Source: Bretschneidera sinensis
Lineage: Eukaryota; Streptophyta; Magnoliopsida; Brassicales; Akaniaceae
Assembly: GCA_023935145.1 (NCBI GenBank)
Contig: CM043703.1
Span: forward strand, 24,253,727-24,317,726
Direction of reading: 5' to 3'
Length of the DNA stretch: 64,000 bases
Shown here: positions 10,509 through 22,924 of the stretch, piece after piece
How positions within the stretch are numbered: the stretch's first letter is position 1
How the letters are laid out: every line of letters starts with the position of its first letter
Program-made: the position numbers and the translations under genes
Notes under the pieces: model-generated
Told to the model about the DNA's origin: nothing
The model's database searches: none
Seen by the model: only the letters and a program-made list of their open reading frames with translations

Positions 10509-11797
10509 TGTTGAGCATTTATCTACATAAATAAATAAGCAAATAATTGTACAGTTTTACTTGTAAGTTCACAAGGTCAATAGTAACATAGTGTGCAAGT
10601 GCGAGATCATCTCCACCTGGATTGGTGAATTTCGTTTTAGAATCAGTTTCACAATGTAAAAATTGATAGAAAAAAATATTAAGTTTAGATTGATAATGAT
10701 GAGAACATAGGGCTTTGATATCCTCCACTAATCGTACTTTCCCAATAAGTAATATGCCAATGCTCTAGCCCTACTATGAATACCTAATGGTTGTCAACCT
10801 AAGGGCATGGTATCTACTTCTTAAGCTATTGATTTCCCTAAGCAATGAGTTAGGCATGGTATCTACTCTAACTCTTTTCTTTCTTAAGGGATTCAGCATG
10901 GTGTATACTGAGTTGTTCCTTAAGAGAGCATAAGATCTGTGGAAATCGACAACCACACGAGACCTAGGGTATGGTATATACTCTCGATTTCTCATGTTGA
11001 TTAACCTAAGAATCCGGCGTGGATTTATTTTGTTACTATTGTCAGACCCAGGACTCGGTCATCCAAATTGATCTAACTAACTAATCCATACCACATGCAT
11101 ACGTTGATCAGACACACACATATGAGGAATTCAATAAAACAGGCATTAATCAATTAAAGCATCATAACGTGGCTATTTGCAAAGGCAATCAATGAATATA
11201 TATATATATATATATATATGGAAAAGCATAATTAGGGCTTCAATCGAGCCCTATAAAGAGTTAGTTACACATGCTGTCTATGATAAACATCATCATAACA
11301 TAAACTAAAACCGAAAAATAAAACCCGAAGAATACCATGGAGACGAGTCGTAAATTCCTCTCCAAAGCTTACAACTTCAAGAAAAAGTAAAAGATAAAAG
11401 AAAGATGTGTTTTCTGTGTTTTACAAGCCTATATTTAGGGTTCTAAGGGAGGTCAAAACCCTAATTTCCATTTTAAGACTCGGAGCCTTTTTCCAAAACT
11501 GACTCTGCTGCCTTCTGTGCATGTGTGCTCTATCGCAAGCTTCTGCACTCGAGCGCATAGGTGTACTCGATCACTCTAAGTATGCGAACGATTGCTTGTG
11601 CGCTTGATCGCAGCCATATTGCGCTTGATCGCACTAGCTCTATCTTTAGTTTTCTTCTTTTAAAGCTTTAAAATGCTTATTTTCTTCACAAGCCTATAAA
11701 AAACACAGAATGACGTAAAACATAATAAAATATGTAAACAAAGAGCTTAACAACTGTAAATTAAGGGGCTTAAATATGAATATTTAAACACTTATCA
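10509..11797 (-). repeat. B 3' LTR
   Basis: 1289 bp. On minus it starts TGATAAGTGTTTAAATATTC and ends with GCTCAACA. Compared with the other LTR (48359-49359) it has about 285 bp more (about 11255-11530), and otherwise they are roughly 95% identical by eye. It holds an (AT)n run at 11196-11219 and GATCGC-rich sequence at 11511-11632. A polypurine tract (AAGTTTGAGGGTG on minus) abuts its right side. Confidence 0.92.
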
Positions 11798-13156
11798 CAC
11801 CCTCAAACTTACATTAGCAATATGAAACTGAGAACTAAATGAAAAATAATAACAAAAGTAAATTCATCATTCATTTTATTTTAAAATTGGGTTGCACACA
11901 AAACCATGATATTTGTTCATGAGTAGGCTTAAAATATAAACACATCTTCATAACGAATAAAAGTTTTAAATTCCGATTACTTACTCAAGGCTAGTTTAAG
12001 GCATCACAAGTTTGACTTAATGTGTGGTGAATTAGCACATAAAAGATGAAGCTTCTAGATATCTTTACTGTATAGTGTTTCGGTGTCTTAGCATTCATCG
12101 AATTTCCTATCTGAATGAACACTAGTGGCATAGTTTTATTTCTTTTCTTTTTTCTTTTATCATGAGCTTTTTGCCAAGTTGAGTTCCATTAAGCTTTCTA
12201 ATTGACCCATGTAGTGAGTGTTTGGCCAATGACTCCCAAACCAGATGGTTTTAGGGCATTAGGTGCAAAGACACCCCTAAGGACTTACTAACTCGAGTCA
12301 AAAAAGCTTCGAAACTAATTGGTCTTAATGCTTCCTTGCAAGATCCCCACCTTTTGACGTGAACACTCACTGCTTACTGAGGTAAGAGGTCCAGTTACTT
12401 AGTGGAAACTTTTTATTTAATGATCATTATATTTATCATTCCCACCTTTTGACGTGAACACTCACTGCTTACTGAGGCAAGATGTCCAGTTACTCAGTGG
12501 AAAGTTTATTTAATGATCATTAGGAGCATTTTATTTTCTCTTTTTGCATAATGGCATTCTTCTTTATTTTTCTATGCTAAAGTGTTATTTTAATGAGTTA
12601 TCCGATTACAGCTAGGTCATGGAAACATATACATAGAGATTACGTGTCATACCTCACATCATTATGTGCTAATGTGCTCGTGTTGGATTTATATCAACTT
12701 TGTGAATTCCTAAATGCCTTGAGGTAGGTAATTAGACTTTTAAAATTCTTATTACTAGGCTATATGTTCTAAATTTTAAGCTTACTAATGAAGTTTTATC
12801 ATATTTGTTTTAAATTAACAAATTTTTTTTTTTTTAAAAATGACATGCATTTATCTTTAAAACAAAATTTGGGACATAGTGTGTGCATGTGTGTGAAAGT
12901 GTCCCTCTCTACCCCAAAACTTAATATACACATTGTCTGCAATGTGTGAGTGACATGGAAAGATCTGACCTGGGAGTTGGAGAACTAGCCTGCTGGCATT
13001 GCTCATAGTACGCCCCCAAACTAGTACTAGATGCACGCACTATGTTCCTGGCAAAGAAAAACAAATGTTGTGCTGGAAAACAAGAAATATGGAAAATAAA
13101 CAGATAAATAAACATAAATAAGAAAAGAAAAATACTATAATGAAAAGGATATGCTG
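11798..13156 (-). other. B 3' non-coding region with duplicated hairpin-like element
   Basis: No coding frame. It is similar along its length to the 3' region of E2 (56737-58087). Two copies of a ~62-bp conserved element lie at 12347-12408 and 12441-12503. Sequence similar to the E2 blocks around TTAGGGGTGTCTTT and CCTAAAACCATC lies at 12230-12300. Confidence 0.7.
12347..12503 (-). repeat. Tandem pair of conserved ~62-bp element (B copy)
   Basis: Two copies (12347-12408, 12441-12503), each running from CACCTTTTGACGTGAACACT to CAGTTACTYAGTGGAAA on the plus strand. Each holds inverted pairs CACTG/CAGTG and ACTGAG/CTCAGT on the element strand. The same pair occurs in E2 at 57371-57526. Confidence 0.8.
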
Positions 13157-13201
13157 CGGGGTGCCTCCCATGAGCGCTAAGTTTTACGTCTTCAGCCAGA
13201 C
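13157..13201 (-). other. Conserved motif after the env-like ORF of B
   Basis: On the minus strand GTCTGGCTGAAGACGTAAAA is followed by CTTAGCGCTCATGGGAGGCA. Nearly the same sequence is in C3 (26321-26364) and E2 (56697-56736). It is a familiar non-coding block in Athila-like elements, of unknown role. Confidence 0.7.
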
Positions 13202-13787
13202 GAGGTATCCTCTCACTGCTGGTCATCGGGTGGTGCAATCGAAGAGGTACCGGGTGTAGGAGGTAGGCGATCGATGATGGCCTGTAGTATTGCCTCCTAT
13301 CATGCAAACTGCACCTCCAACCCATCTATCTGCTGATGGATCAGACGAGTCACCTCTCTGTCCTCCAGATGGATATCGGAGAGCTCGCAGCGGAAGGAGG
13401 ACAGCTCATTGAGAAAGTGCTGGTACTCTGTGGACCCCATGTCTGGCTAGTCCTCCTCCCATGTAGGGCTCACTGTCGGGTACTCAGTATCCATTGGATC
13501 ATCCGTTACTGGATCAGCAACAGGAACATACACCCAAGGTCCTCAGGGAATATGGGACTGGCTAAGGCTCCACTGGGCCCTCCCGAAGAACGGGTGGTCA
13601 CTGACTGGTCTTTCGACTGAGAAGCCCTTGATTCACTTCTTCTTGAAGATGTGGCTGAGTAGGAATGGAAAGGGGAGCCCCCATGCATTAGCCATGGAGG
13701 TCTGCCGGCTATGCACATGGTCCCAAAACTTATGTATCTGGCTCCATATGACGGATGGTATAGAGTACCAGTGACCTTGATGAAAGG
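13202..13787 (-). pseudogene. B env-like ORF, C-terminal remnant
   Basis: Continues the frame interrupted by C1: the minus-strand frame from 13787 to the stop at 13633 (ending SHIFKKK) joins the frame that stops at 20444, with the AAAGG target sequence between. Beyond 13633 the frame is broken. The product of such ORFs is membrane-protein-like in some Athila elements; I see no clear membrane segment here. Confidence 0.55.
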
Positions 13788-15087
13788 TGATTACGCCCAA
13801 AGTATAACACGGTAATTGTAGCACAGCTTTGGGGTGTCGATTCCACAGGGAAAAGCGATCTATGAAGGAAAAATGCAAACCTTAACACAAACGATAACAA
13901 TCAAGTGAGAAAATATGAATTTTGATAATGAAGTAATTGTAAGAAAATAAATTGAGAATCATAATAGAGAAACAACAAGGTTCCGGGAATCCTCGCTAGG
14001 TTTGTTGCCTTATTCCAATCTTGATTCAGTTGCTTTTATCTCGATTGCGAGTTTCACATCTCAAACAGGCAATCGGCAAATATTCAATCTAAACATATAA
14101 AAACCCTAATGTAATTGATATGAATTACTCTTACTTTCGATTTAAGCATACATGACCTATCCTATAAGTTTATCAAGAAACAACAATATATCTTATTGAC
14201 AATATCGCAGTAATGGACAAACCTAAAAGATAAATTTACCGGACTCAATTACATCTAACAATCTTGACATAAGAAGAGCATTAGTATACCTATATCAAAG
14301 ATAAAGATACAATCACCAGATTAAGAGAAAATCTTCTAATTAGATTAAAGAGTAACCTATAACAATGTTTGACAAAAATACCAATTACAACTGAACCAAT
14401 AAAGGAAAATAAAGAACAACTACACCTAGGGAATCATCCATTCGCCTTGCTTGGAGATTAGTTCGCCATGGAACTCATGGTTGAACACTTTGTTGGAGGA
14501 GGATGTGGCTGCTTCTCTGAGTTTTTCAAACTTAATGAATGTTTAATTACAAACCCTAAGTGGTCTATTTATAATGTACAAGGTCCAAGGGTGTTTTAGG
14601 GTTTAAAAAGTCTTAATCAGGTCATATCTCAGAGAAGTGGACAGGGTGGGCGCCGTGGCTTCCCCTTCCTTGTGTCGCAGCTTCCACTGTTTCTTTACTT
14701 TCTTGTCTTGCTGGACGCTGCGGCCCTACCTAGTATAGGCTGCGGCTTCCACTGAAGCTTCTTCCTTGTTCTTTTGCTCGGTTCTAGAGGCCAAGGCTTG
14801 GATATCTTTAGGCCGCAGCGTGCACACTCAAGACTTGTTTTTTTTTTTCATTTGTCCTTCCACAACTATACTTTCACTCTGGTATACCTCGAGTCTTTGT
14901 GCTTCAAGCAATGATAAGTTTTCCTCCTCTTTTGAGCATAAAGTACCTGAAAATGCACCAGAATAGATCAATAATCCAAGAATGATACTTTAGAGTTGTT
15001 AACGTATAAAAGTGCAATTAAAACCTAGATCAACCCTAAAATACTAACAATTAAGTGCTGTTAAGGTGCATTTTACGACTCTCATCA
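13788..15087 (-). repeat. C1 3' LTR
   Basis: 1300 bp; minus strand TGATGAGAGTCGTAAAATGC to GGGCGTAATCA. A TATA box (minus TATAAATA) lies at about 14566-14573. This LTR lacks the snRNA-like promoter found in C3 despite matching ends. Confidence 0.93.
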
Positions 15088-15097
15088 CAACACCCAA

Positions 15098-16342
15098 CTA
15101 GCTTATTGAATGATCTGTAAAAATAAGGATAGGAGAACCAATTAAATAGGCACGAAATTTATCCAAAGCAAATACTACAGCTAGCAATTCTTTTTCAGTG
15201 GTGGAGTAATTCATTTGAGCACTATTTAAAGTTTTACTAGCATAATAAATGACAAAAGGTTTCCCCTCCCTTCGCTGTCCAAGAACAACACCTATAGCAT
15301 AGTCACTAGCATCACACATGATTTCAAAGGGTAAAGTCCAATCAGGTGACTGCATTATAGGTGCTAAGGTAAGCTTACCAATCAGTGTTTTAAAGGCCTC
15401 TTGACAAGCTTGAGTCCACTCAAAGGGGGTATCTTTAACTAAGAGGGCACATAGTGGTCTAGATATGTTCGAAAATTTTTTTATGAACCTCTTATAAAAA
15501 CCAGCATGACCAAGGAAAGACCTCACATCCTTTATTGTCTTAGGGGTAGGTAATTTAGAGATTAATTCGATCTTAGATTAATCAACCTCTATCCCCTTAG
15601 AAGAGACAATATGCCCTAAGACAATACCGGATAGTACCATGAAATGGCATTTTTCCCAATTTAAGACCAATTCTTTCTCCTCACAGCGAATTAACACTCT
15701 CTCTAAATTCTTTAAGCATACATCAAATAAAGATCCAAAAATAGTTAGGTCATCCATAAAAACCTCCATGCAATTTTCAACCATGTCACTAAATATTATC
15801 ATTATGCAGCGCCGAAAAGTGGCAGGGGCATTACACAATCCAAATGGCATTCTACGAAAAGCATAAGTGCCAAAAGGACATGTGAAAGTGGTTTTATCCT
15901 GATCTTCTAATGAAATTTCAATTTGATAATAACCAAAATAACCATACAGAAAATAGTAAAAAGGATTACCAGCTACACGCTCAAGAATTTGATCAATAAA
16001 AGAGAGTGGGAAGTGGTCTTTCTGGGTGGCAGCATTTAATTTTCTATATTCAATGCACATACGCCACCCGGTCACAAGTTTTATAAGGACTAAATCTCCT
16101 AGGTCATTCTTTACCACAGGGACTCTGGACTTTTTAAGAACGATTTGTGTAGGACTTACCTATTTACTATCAGTTATGGGATATATGATTCCCGCATCTA
16201 ACGGTTTTAGCACTTCATTTTTCACTACTTCTTTCATAGTGGGGTTAAGCCTACGTTGACGGTCTCTATGAGGAATAGTTCCTTCATCCAAATTTATTTT
16301 ATGCGAACAAATTAGGGGACTAATACCTTTTAAATCAGTCAT
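15098..16342 (-). pseudogene. C1 reverse transcriptase and partial RNase H
   Basis: The RT begins in the frame stopping at 16160 (RRLNPTMKEVVKNEVLKPLD, IIYPITDSK). It continues in 16117-15578 with CIEYRKLN, RRMPFGLCNAPATF and the catalytic FMDD intact. RNase H follows at 15526-15098 ([35 protein letters not shown]), then is cut by the internal deletion. At least two frame changes or stops separate the pieces, so no functional polyprotein. Confidence 0.88.
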
Positions 16343-16348
16343 GCTTCA

Positions 16349-17320
16349 TCATAGGGCTGATTTATGTGCATTTAGAGTTCGAATTAATTTCTTACCTTGG
16401 GTCTCAGATAATTCAGATGAATTAATAACCGGAAAAGTATCACCTGGATTGAGAAAGACATGCTGTAAACCCTTAGGTAGTGGCTTCAATTCGACTTTAG
16501 GTGCTTCCACACTTAAGGGGACTTGTTTCTCACTTCTTTCGGGCAGCTCCTCAAACTTCAGTTGCCATGCCCGAGTGCCATAATCCTGGGATTTATAAAA
16601 AACAGCACAAATATCAATTATATCAGTTTTATCATCAAATAAATCAATCTCCAAATTAACAAGAAAATTTTCAAGAGGATCATAATCATGAGCTATGGAA
16701 ACTCCCTCATTAATGAGTGACTCAATCATGTATAGCTGGTGGTTTTCGTCCTCATCTTCGGGCTGTTTTGCAACATTAAAAATGTTCACTTCTAAGGTCA
16801 TGTTTTCAAAGGACAGCTTCATGAGTCCATTCTTGCAATTAATAAGAGCATTTGTAGTAGCAATGAAAGGTTTACCCAAAATCAAAGGAATTTTAGAATT
16901 AGTGTCAACAGCAGAAGTAGTATCAAGGATTAGAAAATCAACAGGATAGTAAAATTTATCAATTTGAACCAAAACATCCTCTACCACACCCTGGGGTACT
17001 TTGACTTAACAGTCAGCCAATTGCAATACCACAACGGTTGGTTTGATTTCTCCTAAACCCAGCTGTAAATAAATTGAAAATGACATCAGATTTACACTAG
17101 CTCCTAAATCTAGCAATGCTTGTCCAACCTCATGATTTCCAATGCTACGTGTAATGGTTGGACAGCCAGGATCCTTGTATTTTGGGAGTATTCTTTGCTC
17201 AATTAAAGCACTAACTTGCTCAGCTAGGAATGTTGTTTTTTTTACATGGTGTTTCCTCTTAATTGTGCATAAATCCTTGAGAACCTTTGCATAAGTAAGA
17301 ACTTGTTTAATTATATGCAA
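16349..17320 (-). pseudogene. C1 protease and protease-RT linker
   Basis: An aspartic protease domain with ALLDLGASVNLM (catalytic D-L-G, the plant gypsy version of DTG) at about 17110-17080, then LQLAD and a stop near 17006. The frame 16987-16349 continues with VPQG-like linker, IPLILGKPFIATTNALINC (the second conserved protease block) and the pre-RT segment PLPKGLQHVFLNPGDTFPV. Confidence 0.82.
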
Positions 17321-17391
17321 AAGTGGAAGATTCAGTTTTACTTACCTTAGGTTCTCTAGGATTTCATTATTTAGTCCAGATTTTTCTTGTT

Positions 17392-18854
17392 TTATTTTAA
17401 GGCTTGAGGGAATGGTGCCTTAACAGGGCTTTTAGTAACTTCAGGGTCCTTGGGAAATTCAGCATCACTACCTTGACCCTTTTCCACATCCTCAGATTTA
17501 TTCGTTGTTGGGATGTGTAAGGTCTTACCACTTCTTGTCACAATGGCATTTACATTTTCCATATTTTGTTTGTGCCATGTGTTAACCATGGGGTGTGGAC
17601 TGAGCTTGTGAAGGGAACTTCCCTTGCTCAGTCACACTTATGGAGCCCATTAACTTGAATACTTGGCTCTTTATTTCTTTGTTTTCTTCCACAACCTGTG
17701 TACTTAATGCCTCACACCTTTGGTTTGTCTTGCCCTGTGCCTCAATAAAAGCATGCAAAGTGTCTTCTAAAGAACTCCTAGAGGACGAGGGTGCATGATA
17801 TGGTGCAGGGTGTGATCTAGGGGGTTGTACAAGCTGCTGGTTTTCAGATTTTTAGCTGAAGTTGGTGATTTCGCTATCCCGAATTATAAGTGTTAGAGAA
17901 GGGGGCATAACGCTTCTTGTACATGCCTAAGGCATTACATTGTTCCTCATACATACCTCTCATATCAACAAATGTAGGGCACTCTTGAGTGGGATGATCT
18001 ACCCCGCCACGCACAAAACATGGTTCCAAAGGTTTGGTTTGATTAACCACGTGTGTTGGCTTTTTAGTTTTTAACGCCTCTAACTCCCTAGTAAGCATTT
18101 CGACCTTAGCTTTCAGGTTGTCTTCCTCCCTAAGATGGTATATTCCACCACCATTAGGGTTTCCTACAGGTCATGACCTATTTGTGCTTTTAGTAGCACT
18201 AGGTCCAGTCCAAGTATGAGCTTTTTCAGCAAGCTCATTGAGGTACTCTATGGCCTTATCAGGGTCTTTTTGTAGAAATTCACCATTACACATCATCTCT
18301 ATGAATTGGCGCTCTTTGTAGGTAAGTCCCTCATTAAAGTAGCTCACTAAGCGCCAACTCTCATACCCATGGTGTGGACACATACTTAATAGCTCTTTAA
18401 ATTTCTCCCAAGACTGATACAAAGTCTCATTTTTCTTTTATACAAAGGTTAAGAATTTTCTTTTTAGAGCATTGGTCTTATGTTGAGGGAAGTATTTGTT
18501 AAAGAATACCTAATTCATCTCATTCTATGTCCCAATGGATCATTGTCTCAGTGAGTATAACTAACTCTTAGCTTTATCTTTCAAAGAGAAAGGAAAAAAC
18601 TTGAGTCTCACAATATCATCAGTTGCATCTTGACTATAAAAAGTCGCAACTACTTCCTCAAACTCTCTAATATATACATATGGGTTTTCATTTTTCAAGC
18701 CATGAAATGTAGGGAGTAATTGAATCATCCCTGTTTTAAAGTCTTGATGGCGAGTGTTGGCTGAAAACATAATGCATGATGGTGTGGTTGTCCGGCTAGG
18801 ATGTAAATAATCTTTAAGTGTCCTAGCAACATTCTCATTAGGGTTTTCAGCCAT
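17392..18854 (-). pseudogene. C1 gag
   Basis: The Retrotrans_gag region begins MAENPNENVARTLKDYLHPS at 18854. Broken frames follow at 18422-18171 (MCPHHGYESW) and 18098-17874 with a knuckle, CFVRGGVDHPTQECP, where the second Cys of the CCHC is replaced by Arg. The last piece, 17589-17392, is the tail before protease. Several stops and shifts separate these parts. It is homologous to C3 gag (24624-25904), which is open. Confidence 0.85.
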
Positions 18855-19122
18855 GTTAGCAAAATTTTCTAAATTCTCGATTGGGTGTACACTAGGGTTT
18901 GATCTGGGTGAGGTTTCACTAACGGATGTGGAAGGAAAAGGTATCTATATTTCGGGTCCCTTAATGAATCTACCTCGCGAATCCCTCGGTCTAAGTATAC
19001 ACTAACTGAATTAAAAAGAAATAAAACAGAACAAATAAAAGAAATCAGAAAACTTAAAGAAAAGAACGATAGTACCGTCTTGTCTTAGAGTTGACAATCT
19101 TCCTTGTATGTAAGTGCGTTTT
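18855..19122 (-). other. C1 leader
   Basis: Untranslated leader between the C1 PBS and gag start, AT-rich. No other feature seen. Confidence 0.6.
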
Positions 19123-19139
19123 CCCTGGCAACGGCGCCA
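19123..19139 (-). other. C1 primer binding site (tRNA-Asp)
   Basis: On minus TGGCGCCGTTGCCAGGG, one mismatch to the complement of the plant tRNA-Asp 3' end. It lies five bases from the 5' LTR end. Confidence 0.9.
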
Positions 19140-19144
19140 AAATT

Positions 19145-20443
19145 CGATTACGCCCAAAGTATAACACGGTAGTTATAGCACAACTTTGGGGTGTCGATTC
19201 CACAGGGAAAAGTGATCTATGAAGGAAAAGTGCAAATCTTAACACAAACGATAACAATCAAGTGAGAAAATATGAATTTTGATAATTAAGTAACTGTGAG
19301 AAAATAAATTGAGAATTATAATAGAGAAACAACAAGGTCCCGAGAATCCTCCCTAGGTTCGTTGCCTTATTCCAATCTTGATTCAGTTGCTTTTATCTCG
19401 ATTGCGAGTTTCACATCCCAAATAGGCAATCAGCAAATATTCAATCTAAACATATATAAACCCTAATGTAATTGATATGAATTACTCTTACTTTCGATTT
19501 AAGCATACATGACCTATCCTATAAGTTTATCAAGAAACGACAATATATCTTATCGACAATATCGCAGTAATGGACAAACCTAAAAGATAAATTTACCGTA
19601 CTCAATTACATCTAACAATCTTGACATAAGAAGAGCATGACTAGACTTATATCAAAGATAAAGATACAATCACTGGATTAAGAGAAAATCTTCTAATTAG
19701 ATTAAAGAGTAACCCATAACAATGTTTGACAATAAATACCAATTACAACTGAACCAATAAAGGAAAATAAAGAACAACTACACCTAGGGAATCATCCCTT
19801 CGCCTTGCTTGGAGATTAGTTCGCCATGGAACTCATGGTTGAATACTTTGTTAGAGGAGGATGTGGCTGCTTCTCTGAGTTTTTCAGACTTAATGAATGT
19901 TTAATTACAAACCTTAAGTGGTCTATTTATAATGTACAAGGTCCAAGGGTGTTTTAGGGTTTAAAAAGTCTTAATTAGGTCATATCTCGGAGAAATGGAC
20001 CGGGTGGGCGCCGTGGCTTCCCCTTCCTTGTGCTGCGGCTTCCATTGTTTCTTTGTTTTCTTGCCTTGTTGGAGGCTGTGGCCCTGCCTAGTCCAAGCTG
20101 TAGCTTCCACTGAAGCTTTTTCCATATTCTTTTGCTCGATTCTGGAGTCCGAGGCTTGGATATCTTTAGGCTGCAGTGCGCACACTCAAGACTTGTTGTT
20201 TTCTTCATTTGTCATTCCACAACTATGCTTTCACTCCGATATACCTTGAGTCTTTGTGCTTCAAGCAATGATAAGTTTTTCTCCTCTTTTAAGCATAAAG
20301 TACTGAAAATGCACTGGAATAGATCAATGATCCAAGAATGATACTTTAGAGTTGTTAACGTATAAAAGTGCAATTAAAACTTAGATCAACTCTAAAATGC
20401 TAACAATTAAGTACTGTTAAGGTACATTTTATGACTCTCATCA
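19145..20443 (-). repeat. C1 5' LTR
   Basis: 1299 bp, pairs with 13788-15087. Its terminal CA (minus) is changed to CG next to the PBS. TATA-like TATAAATA (minus) at about 19926-19933. Confidence 0.93.
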
Positions 20444-21001
20444 AAAGGCATAGAGGGCTTGTATAAACTGATCCCTCCTCTGAGTCTTATGCCCCAAGGG
20501 GCACACATTATGCTGGAGGATGGAGTCCGCATACTGGCCCGCACACATGTCCTCGATGATGTGGGGTAGAGGAAACAGGTATGGCTGCTCTTCCATATGA
20601 CTGTCCTCCGGAGGGGACTCATCACAGCAGTGGAGAGCAGTGGCGATGTTTGTGGTGGTCAGCTCTATGTATCTGCCCTGGACTAAAGAGGATAAGATCT
20701 TTGGTCGGGTGCAGTCATAGGTCAGGTTCTCGTAGAAGCTGACCACGAATCGAGTATACGCCGTCGAACAGACCGGCTTGAACAACTGCTTGAGACCCCG
20801 GGCCTTGAACTCTTGGACTGCCCATCGTGTGGCGTCCAACCTCTTGAAGTCCGCATCTATGTTAAATGTATTCTCAAACAGTATTTCACGCTGCTCAAAA
20901 CTAGGCCGGGTGGAATAGGAGCAGCTGCTTAAGGCTCGGGAACTGGAGGCCATTTGCTGAGGTATGAAAATGCAGTTGCTGTCAAATTTGCGCTCAATCA
21001 C
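20444..21001 (-). pseudogene. B env-like ORF, N-terminal part
   Basis: The open minus-strand frame 21001-20444 (likely ATG at 20953, MASSSRALSSCSYSTR) contains LLF..AYTRFVVSFYENLTYD and HNVCPLGHKTQRRDQFIQAL. This pattern (FYENL, later surface block) matches the plant transposon protein region found downstream of integrase in Athila elements, where env-like genes lie. It is cut by C1 at the AAAGG target and resumes at 13787. No signal peptide or membrane span is visible in this part. Its role is not established. Confidence 0.62.
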
Positions 21002-21780
21002 AAGTTATGTGCTCTCGAGCACAGTGATTCAGGCAATTTTTCGAACAGGTTGTGTGCGAAAGATACATAAAGCTGTGGAAAGTACCCAAACGCGACCCCA
21101 ACCTCCTGTAAACACAAATTACAACAACACACATGGCAAAGACATCGAATTAGTAAAGAGTAGATCAAAAAGTTGTGTGTAATTGTGTGTAACTTAATTA
21201 GAAACAAAAAAAAAAAATGGGTACAGACATACCGTGTGTACTTGTGAAAATGAATTGGTGAGTGTTGGGGGAATAAGGAAGAGATGAGGTGAATAAGATA
21301 TGGAAGGGGGAAGGGTTTGATTAATTTGGAATGTAATGGACGGAAAATGAGAGTGTCGGGGTTGCTAGGGATTGGTGTGCGCAATGGAGAGGGCGAGAGA
21401 GGGAGAGAATTGTGATTGAGCGTAGGGGAAGGATAGTGAGGGGGAAACATTTAAAACCATCACATGACCTCTCTGCCTCGAGTGTGCTCGAGTGCATTGT
21501 AAAGTGCACTCGATCGCACTTGTGCGCAAGTGTGTAGTGTAATGCGCTCGCGTGCTATGTAGCGCAGGTTGAGAGTGCGCTCGAGCACACTATGTAGTGC
21601 GCTCGATCGCAAGGCAGAAAATGCTGATAGTAATAAAATATAAAAGGACTAAAACAATGAAGTGAAGAAGGAGAAAAACTAGTAATGATACAACCATACC
21701 GTACTTTAGTGGCATTAGTACCACTAACCTCAGTAGAGGCGCTTAAGCTACATGATAATCAAAGGTGGAACGGCTCAAGT
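21002..21780 (-). other. B spacer between integrase and env-like ORF, with GATCGC-rich block
   Basis: Mostly non-coding; the frame 21450-20998 is Pro/Ser/Leu-rich and looks accidental. Positions 21478-21612 hold repeated TGCGCTCGAGCRCAC- and GTGCGCTCGATCGCA-like palindromic words, also found in the B leader, the B LTRs and E1. Confidence 0.6.
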
Positions 21781-21983
21781 GGTCTCTTGATGCAGTGCTA
21801 CTTTCTTTAAAGGGGGCACTTAGGGCCCACCTCTTGTGGCTCAAGTACTCTTGGTTCAGCTGTATACTGGACAGATTGAAGTGCCAAGTCTTCATCTCTA
21901 TGAGGTAAGTTAATATCAAGGTATGGTTTGGCTCTTTGTCCGTTTATCGTGAAGGGTTGATTTCTATTGGAACTATGGACCTC
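21781..21983 (-). pseudogene. B integrase C-terminal tail
   Basis: On minus, directly after the C2 insertion site, the frame reads FTINGQRAKPYL followed by an acidic stretch and a stop near 21808. It matches the end of gypsy integrase (FxVNGQRLKxY) and continues the frame at 41497 and above. Confidence 0.75.
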
Positions 21984-22924
21984 TGATTACGCTCAAACTA
22001 ATATGCAGTTATTGTGTATAGTTAAGGTGTCGATCCCAAGAGGAAAAGCGATCTATAAAGGAAATGTGCAAACCTTAACACGAACGATAACAATCAAGTG
22101 AGAAAATATGAATTCTGATAATGAAGTAATTGTGGGAAAATTGTGTAAATAGATTGAAGAATATAATAAAGGAACAGCAAGGTTCCGGGAATCCACCCTA
22201 GGTTCGTTGCCTTATTCCAATCTTAATTCAGTTGTTTTTATCTCGATTGCAAGTTTCACATCCCAAACAGGCAATCGACCAATATTCAATCAAAGCATAT
22301 GTAAAACCTAATGTAATTGATATGAATTACTCTTTACTTTTGATTTAAGCACATATGACATATCCTATAGATTTATCAAGAAACGACAATATATCTTAAT
22401 GACAATATCGCAGTAATAGACAAACCTAAAAGATAAATCTACCGGACTCAATCACATCCAAACAATCTTGACATAAAAAGAACATGACTAGACTTATATC
22501 GAGGAGAAAGATATAATCACCGGATTAAGAAAAAATCTTCTAATTAAATTAAAGAGTAAATCATAACAATGTTTTGACGATAAATCCAAACTACAACTAA
22601 ATCAATAAAGGAAAATAAGAACAACTACACTTAGAGATTCATCCCTTCGCCTTTCTTGGAGATTAGTTGGCCATGGAGTTCATGCTTGAACACTTTGATG
22701 AAGAGTGTGGTAGCCTTCTTGTGTTTTCCAGCCATAATAATGTCTCTTCTATCAAACCCTAAGTGATCTATTTATAATACAAAACTCCAAGGGCGGTTTG
22801 GGTCTAATCAATCAGCAAAAACCCTAACTAGGAAAACAGGAATTCGTGTGCGCACTGCGGCTCTCACTTATGTGGGCCGTGGCTCTATTTGGTCTCGGTT
22901 CTGGAGGGCTTCTAGGAGTCGCGG
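21984..22924 (-). repeat. C2 3' LTR, part left of C3
   Basis: The LTR end (minus strand) TGTGTATAGTTAAGG region next to its terminal GAGCGTAATCA. It continues at 29459-29887 after the C3 insertion; the halves total about 1370 bp, matching the 1363-bp partner. Confidence 0.93.

Larger units (their letters stand above)
13788..20443 (-). mobile_element. Retrotransposon C1 (Athila-type), internally deleted
   Basis: LTRs 13788-15087 and 19145-20443 with exact target duplication AAAGG (13783-13787 and 20444-20448), PBS at 19123-19139. gag, protease, RT and part of RNase H are present on minus. Integrase and the env-like ORF are gone: RNase H stops at the FTDH motif and joins the last ~20 bases before the 3' LTR near 15107. 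LTRs are about 94% identical by eye. It lies within the env-like ORF of B. Confidence 0.94.

Noticed and set aside
20444..21001. Integrated virus as source of the env-like ORF
   Set aside because: Its position after integrase inside paired LTRs with target duplications shows a retrotransposon ORF; no viral genes of other kinds are present.
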